A DNA stretch of 64,000 nucleotides from Alkaliphilus serpentinus (GTDB lineage: Bacteria; Bacillota; Clostridia; Peptostreptococcales; Natronincolaceae). A program made the translations under genes and the position numbers. Where the stretch lies: assembly GCF_009017255.1 (NCBI RefSeq), contig NZ_WBZB01000025.1:34239-98238 (forward strand). The letters run 5' to 3'. The notes below the pieces were generated by a model. The model was not told the DNA's origin. It saw only the letters and a list, made by a program, of their open reading frames with translations, and did no database searches. The first letter of the stretch is position 1. Each line of letters begins with the position of its first letter. This document shows positions 60,461 to 64,000 of the stretch, piece after piece.

Positions 60461-61033
60461 ATGAGAAAATCTAAGCTGTTGTCGTCACTGGCCATCATCA
60501 TCATAATTTCATTGGTTGCATTTATGGGTTGCCAGCAAAAAGAAGAGGGTTTAACCAAAATTAGACTTATGGAGGTTACCCATTCAGTATTCTATGCTCC
60601 TCAATACGTAGCGATATCTGAGGGCTTCTTTAAGGAAGAAGGAATCGATATAGAGCTGATTGATGGAGGCGGAGCAGACAAAACTATGGCTGCATTACTT
60701 AGTGAACAAGTGGAAATAGGCTTTATGGGACCCGAAGCATCCATTTACGTATTCAATCAGGGTGCAGAGGATCCTGCCTTAAACTTTGCTCAACTTACTC
60801 AAAGGGATGGTTCCTTTATCGTTTCAAGGGAAGCTGATGAGGATTTTACCTTCGAAGATTTAAGGGGTAAGGAAATACTAGGGGGAAGAAAGGGTGGAAT
60901 GCCCAACATGGTGCTAGAATATGTTCTCAAAAATAACAATTTAGTACCAGGAAAAGACATCAATGTAAGAACAGATGTGCAATTTGCAGTTATGGCCGGC
61001 GCCTTTGTAGGGGGCGAAGGTGATTATACATAG
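60461..61033 (+). pseudogene. truncated NMT1/ThiY-type ABC substrate-binding lipoprotein
   Basis: The 190-residue frame has a lipoprotein signal (LAIIIIISLVAFMGCQQKE) and the domain start KIRLMEVTHSVFYAPQYVAISEGFFKEEGIDIELIDGGGADKTMAAL, EIGFMGPEASIYVFNQGAED and ILGGRKGGMPNMVLEYVLKNNNLVPGKDINVRTDVQFAVMAGAFVGGEGDYT, as in NitT/TauT/ThiY binding proteins. Those run to about 330 residues, but here TAG follows GDYT. The hinge and second lobe are lost and no permease or ATPase gene follows. Ribosome binding site AAGAGGTGATATGA. Likely inactive. Confidence 0.78.
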
Positions 61034-61091
61034 TCTTTTACATGATAACCCCTTAGTCATTAGGACCCTATATCTAGTTTTAGTCAAATAG

Positions 61092-61134
61092 AATAATGCC
61101 CATCTAGGTGGGTTATAACCTAAAGGGCATTATT
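61092..61134. terminator. stem-loop between the broken binding protein and the small Gln-rich gene
   Basis: AATAATGCCC and GGGCATTATT, 10 bp, loop 23 bases with an inner GGTGGG/ATAACC pair. It could terminate the minus-strand gene. Confidence 0.6.
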
Positions 61135-61154
61135 GTGGGTTCCTCTTTTACAAC

Positions 61155-61331
61155 TTAATCTTGATACCCAGATAGTTGTTGTTGGGCATTGTTCAGTGCG
61201 TTTATGGCTTGTTGAATCTTGTTTTTATTATCTGGTTTTTCTGCTGAGCTTAGTGCTTGTTGTAATGTACTTACTGTACTTTGTACTGATGTCATACTCT
61301 GGTCTACATATTGCTTAGCTTTTCCTGGCAT
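61155..61331 (-). CDS. 58-residue Gln/Ser-rich helical protein
   Basis: Begins MPGKAKQYVDQSMTSVQSTV, then STLQQALSSAEKPDNKNK and ends IQQAINALNNAQQQLSGYQD. The heptad-like spacing of Leu, Val, Ile and Ala with Gln/Ser elsewhere suggests an amphipathic helical hairpin around KPDNKN. The ATG at 61331 has AAAGGAGG 10 bases ahead, a very strong site. Stop TAA at 61155-61157. No family recognised. It is upstream of nothing on its strand. Confidence 0.65.
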   Translation of the reverse strand: MPGKAKQYVDQSMTSVQSTVSTLQQALSSAEKPDNKNKIQQAINALNNAQQQLSGYQD

Positions 61332-61412
61332 ATTGAAGACACCTCCTTTAATATATATTCAAGATTAGTGTCTCCGATAAGGAAGTAACTATTCTCTATT
61401 TATAAAGATAAC

Positions 61413-61441
61413 GAAAAAAAGAAGACACTGTTGTGTCTTCT
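61413..61441 (-). terminator. terminator after the serine hydrolase
   Basis: AGAAGACAC, loop AACA, GTGTCTTCT, then TTTTTTCG on the minus strand. Confidence 0.85.
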
Positions 61442-61491
61442 TCTAGAATACTTATATGAGTTCCCCTCACAAAAGGAGTCTCTATCTGAGT

Positions 61492-63273
61492 CTATTCTAA
61501 CAATTGTGCTGTAAATTGTTGCCCTGCTTGATAAAGAATGAACTCCTTTGGTGTATCCTTACTGTCAAATTCAATCGCTATACCGAAGGATGAAGATTCG
61601 TATTTTGTTTCTGATAATGGTTCTAGTTCGATGGCTGGTTGGCCCTCCCCTTGAAGCATTAGCTTCCCATCTTTTACAAAGATATCAATCACAAGGAGAT
61701 CTTTGATTTCGTAGGTACCAGTATATTTACTTAATTGTTCTTCAGATACTGTAATATAGGTAAGCTCTCCTAATGGAGCTACTACGTTACCCTTTAATAT
61801 ACTTGCAATGTTATATTTAATACTTGTAAGGTCTGCATACCCTTTGTTAGTAAGAATAATAATCTGAGTATTCTCATCGGTGAAAATCGCATTTTCACTT
61901 GTAAATCCAATTGTATTACCACCATGGAAGATTTCTTCTCCATACTCCTCACTATAGTTAAACATTAATCCGTAACCATAGGGTGCCAATAGCTCCATAT
62001 CTGGCGACTTTCCATACATTTTAACTAGACCATCAGTAGATACAATCTTTCCCTCATGTAAAGCCCTGTTCCATTTATAAAGATCTTGTGCAGTTGAGTG
62101 TAAAAATCCAGCACCATAGGCCACATTCAACAATAAGCTATCAGCAGTGTCTAGTACAACATCCATATTGCCTGAATAGCCATTGGCCTCTACAAGCTTA
62201 TCCTCTAGTTTGAAAGCTACACCTGTATTCTCCATTCCAAGAGGGATGAAAATGTTATCTTGTAAATATTTTTCTAAGGTTTCACCAGAAACCTGTTCTA
62301 CAATCTCCCCTAAAATAAGATAGCCCGTATTGGAATAATTCCATCCCTTTCCAGGTTCAAAATCCAATGGTTTATCTTGTATCAAGGAAATGATTTTTTC
62401 AAAGGTTAATTCTGATATATCCATACCTGCAAACTCAGGTAACATCATTGTATAATTATAAAGCCCCGAGGTATGGGTGAGGAGCTGATGTATGGTTATT
62501 TCGTCGCCATAAGAAACCTCACTAAAATACTTAGATACTTTATCATCATAGGATAACATATTATCTTCAGCTAGCTGAATAATAGCAGCTGCAGTGAATT
62601 GTTTAGTCACAGAACCAATTGCAAAGGTTGTTGTATTAAAGGCCTTTATATGATTTTCATAATCTGAATACCCATAGGAACGATCTATTAGAACTTGGTT
62701 ATCTTTAGCTACTAAAATCTGTCCCGAGAAGTTTCTATGAAGCTCAAGACTGGTTAGGTATGAAACTAAAGCATCTTTAGTATTCTGTTGAGAAGCGGTT
62801 AACTCAAGGCTTTCTGTGTTTACAGATGGTTTCTGCAAACTGATTGCTTTGGTATCTGCATTAATCTCAAATCTAGCTCCTAATATTTCACTGATGAATT
62901 CATAGGTTACATAGATCCTTGATTCTTTAAATTCTATGGGATAGTCTAACTTCTTTTCTACCCCATTTACCGTCACTACCTTTGTATTTGGATTAATCCA
63001 TATCTCATCTTGATCATCAATAACACTGGCACTATTTTTCGTTGGCTCCCAGCCTACTTCAGCACCTAGCCCCTCACTGATTAATCTCAAGGGATACATG
63101 ATTGTGCCATCTTCTGAGATATAGATTTCATAATTCGTTGCGTCAATTATCTGTCCGTCAACGCTGATTAATGGATTTATGTTGTTAGCTTCCGATGTAT
63201 TAAATGCAAATGTAGAAACTGTGGAGAAAATTAATACTAAGATTAAAAAAAACAACAAGAGCCTTTTTTTCAT
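61492..63273 (-). CDS. secreted beta-lactamase-family serine hydrolase with Cu-amine-oxidase-N-like domain
   Basis: A 593-residue exported protein. The signal peptide is MKKRLLLFFLILVLIFSTVSTFA. Residues 30-150 carry copper amine oxidase N-terminal-like repeats (YISEDGTIMYPLRLISEGLGAEVGWEPTKNSASV, SRIYVTYEFISEILGARF). The class C beta-lactamase-like domain (about 165-500) has SVTK (221-224), YSN (313-315) and HGGNT. A C-terminal region (LGELTYITVSEEQLSKYTGTYEIKDLLV) is the DUF3471-type wing of D-alanyl-D-alanine amidase-like hydrolases. It probably acts on cell-wall peptides rather than antibiotics. The ATG at 63273 has GGGAGGG six bases ahead. Confidence 0.9.
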   Translation of the reverse strand: MKKRLLLFFLILVLIFSTVSTFAFNTSEANNINPLISVDGQIIDATNYEIYISEDGTIMYPLRLISEGLGAEVGWEPTKNSASVIDDQDEIWINPNTKVVTVNGVEKKLDYPIEFKESRIYVTYEFISEILGARFEINADTKAISLQKPSVNTESLELTASQQNTKDALVSYLTSLELHRNFSGQILVAKDNQVLIDRSYGYSDYENHIKAFNTTTFAIGSVTKQFTAAAIIQLAEDNMLSYDDKVSKYFSEVSYGDEITIHQLLTHTSGLYNYTMMLPEFAGMDISELTFEKIISLIQDKPLDFEPGKGWNYSNTGYLILGEIVEQVSGETLEKYLQDNIFIPLGMENTGVAFKLEDKLVEANGYSGNMDVVLDTADSLLLNVAYGAGFLHSTAQDLYKWNRALHEGKIVSTDGLVKMYGKSPDMELLAPYGYGLMFNYSEEYGEEIFHGGNTIGFTSENAIFTDENTQIIILTNKGYADLTSIKYNIASILKGNVVAPLGELTYITVSEEQLSKYTGTYEIKDLLVIDIFVKDGKLMLQGEGQPAIELEPLSETKYESSSFGIAIEFDSKDTPKEFILYQAGQQFTAQLLE

Positions 63274-63452
63274 TTTTAACCCTCCCAAATCATATTGAGG
63301 ATTTATTATTTTTTAATAGATAACTACTTTATATCTAATATAAAACAATAGATCCTTATAAGTTTTTCCTTATTTAGTATATCATAGAAAGCAACGAAAC
63401 AATTCTTAAATAAATGTAAATCCTTATCTCTAGGAATTTTAGCAAAACAGCT

Positions 63453-63887
63453 CTATATATCCAATTCTAGGGCTGTTTCCCAACAGTTTTCAACCATCTT
63501 GCAAAAATCATCATAAAATTGTTTATTCCCTTTAAGATGTAGGATTAAATCAGTTCCATCCATATTATAATCTTTGTCCTTGTAACTTCCAGATATGAAA
63601 AAGATGTTCTTTTCAATCATAATAAACTTATACCTACATTTTGCATTTACTCTTATATGCTTATGATAGTCCTCTACTCTTTCTAAGAAATAAAGCTTAT
63701 GATCAAGATGGGAAATAAGAAATCTGAGATTAATATTGGGTTGGCTCTCAACAATACTATTTATTAAATTAAAAATATCCTCATCAAAAATACTCGATAA
63801 AAGGATCTCATGAACTTTTCTACTTTTACCTACTATCGCCCTAATGGTTTTGATTAATTCTTCCTTTCCAGTAATTAGTTTTACCAC
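63453..63887 (-). CDS. 144-residue protein, possible PLD-like fold, function unknown
   Basis: MVKLITGKEELIKTIRAIVGKSRKVHEILLSSIFDEDIFNL starts it; NINLRFLISHLDHKLYFLERV and HIRVNAKCRYKFIMIEKNIFFISGSYKDKD look like a strand-turn-strand of a phospholipase D-like domain, but there is no HxK catalytic motif. The start is GTG, with GGAGGG about 10 bases upstream. It could be a sensory or regulatory domain. Low confidence in the fold. Confidence 0.5.
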   Translation of the reverse strand: MVKLITGKEELIKTIRAIVGKSRKVHEILLSSIFDEDIFNLINSIVESQPNINLRFLISHLDHKLYFLERVEDYHKHIRVNAKCRYKFIMIEKNIFFISGSYKDKDYNMDGTDLILHLKGNKQFYDDFCKMVENCWETALELDI

Positions 63888-63949
63888 TATACCCTATCCC
63901 TCCTATTATATTTTAAGCTTCTTATTAAACTTCATAACCTTTATGTTTG

Positions 63950-63998
63950 AACAAAAGCATTTCATGAGTTAATTTTGGATGGTTAAAATGCTTTTGTT
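63950..63998. terminator. strong inverted repeat at the right edge
   Basis: AACAAAAGCATTT and AAATGCTTTTGTT, 13 bp, loop 23 bases, ending TTTT at the window end. It is a terminator for a gene beyond the window or for the 63453 gene's neighbour. Confidence 0.6.
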
Positions 63999-64000
63999 TT

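Overview
The window looks like a chromosomal segment of a low-GC, endospore-forming, anaerobic Clostridia member, probably close to Alkaliphilus or Natronincola. The evidence is AT-rich DNA with strong GGAGG ribosome binding sites, two alpha/beta-type small acid-soluble spore proteins, a YtxC-type sporulation protein, a PdaB-like deacetylase, two T-box leaders, a ferredoxin-dependent 2-oxoacid oxidoreductase, and an Etf/acyl-CoA dehydrogenase operon. The genus is inferred, not proven.

Layout. 1-2.4 kb: a broken membrane-protein 5' end, a methyltransferase, a GyrI-like remnant, and a REP-associated tyrosine transposase flanked by inverted copies of its REP-like palindrome. 2.4-6.7 kb: thrS with T-box leader, DUF445 protein, YtxC, tRNA-Cys. 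6.7-16.7 kb: Hsp33, cold shock protein, methyltransferase, SASP, CPBP protease, M20 hydrolase divergent from dapH, hpt, a Gate-domain membrane protein, a GAF/fRMsr protein, small orphan proteins, and an SSB-like protein. 16.9-25.2 kb: an atypical MurE-like ligase, a polysaccharide deacetylase, a MutS2 paralogue without Smr domain behind an attenuator-type leader, a Na/Pi cotransporter, and htpG with a CIRCE operator. 25.3-29.3 kb: ferredoxin-alpha-beta-gamma 2-oxoacid oxidoreductase operon divergent from a LysR regulator. 29.5-31 kb: a decayed IS1634-type transposase. 31-45.7 kb: a strikingly AT-rich, single-strand accessory cluster. 46-64 kb: conserved genes again (lipoprotein deacetylase, SASP, maoC-acd-etfB-etfA, DUF4364, beta-propeller, folC, valS with T-box, pgsA), then a truncated ABC binding protein, a small Gln-rich protein, a beta-lactamase-like serine hydrolase and an orphan.

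The most interesting system is the 31-45.7 kb cluster, which reads like a biosynthetic operon for a ribosomally made, post-translationally modified peptide. A 24-codon gene with a perfect ribosome binding site (45644-45718, minus) encodes a peptide with a YxxP motif of the kind found in leaders read by PqqD-like recognition domains. A 12-bp stem-loop separates it from a nucleotidyltransferase, a PqqD-like protein, a CPBP protease, a three-gene ABC exporter, an MTA phosphorylase-like protein, a SPASM-type radical SAM enzyme, a membrane glycosyltransferase, a YdjC-type deacetylase, a B12-radical SAM enzyme, a PEP-synthase-like phosphotransferase, a degenerate NDP kinase, a P-loop kinase, a sugar-phosphate nucleotidyltransferase and a CYTH protein. 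The combination suggests a radical-SAM-modified, probably glycosylated or phosphorylated exported peptide. I recognise no described family with this whole set.

The second notable system is the MutS2 paralogue at 19572-21518. Its roughly 310-nt leader has a consensus promoter, an 8-codon leader peptide with its own ribosome binding site, a 9-bp pairing between the leader-peptide codons and a downstream segment, and two tandem intrinsic terminators. This is the architecture of ribosome-mediated attenuation of antibiotic-response genes, and MutS2 of Bacillus is known to split collided ribosomes. A drug-inducible ribosome-rescue ATPase is therefore a testable inference.
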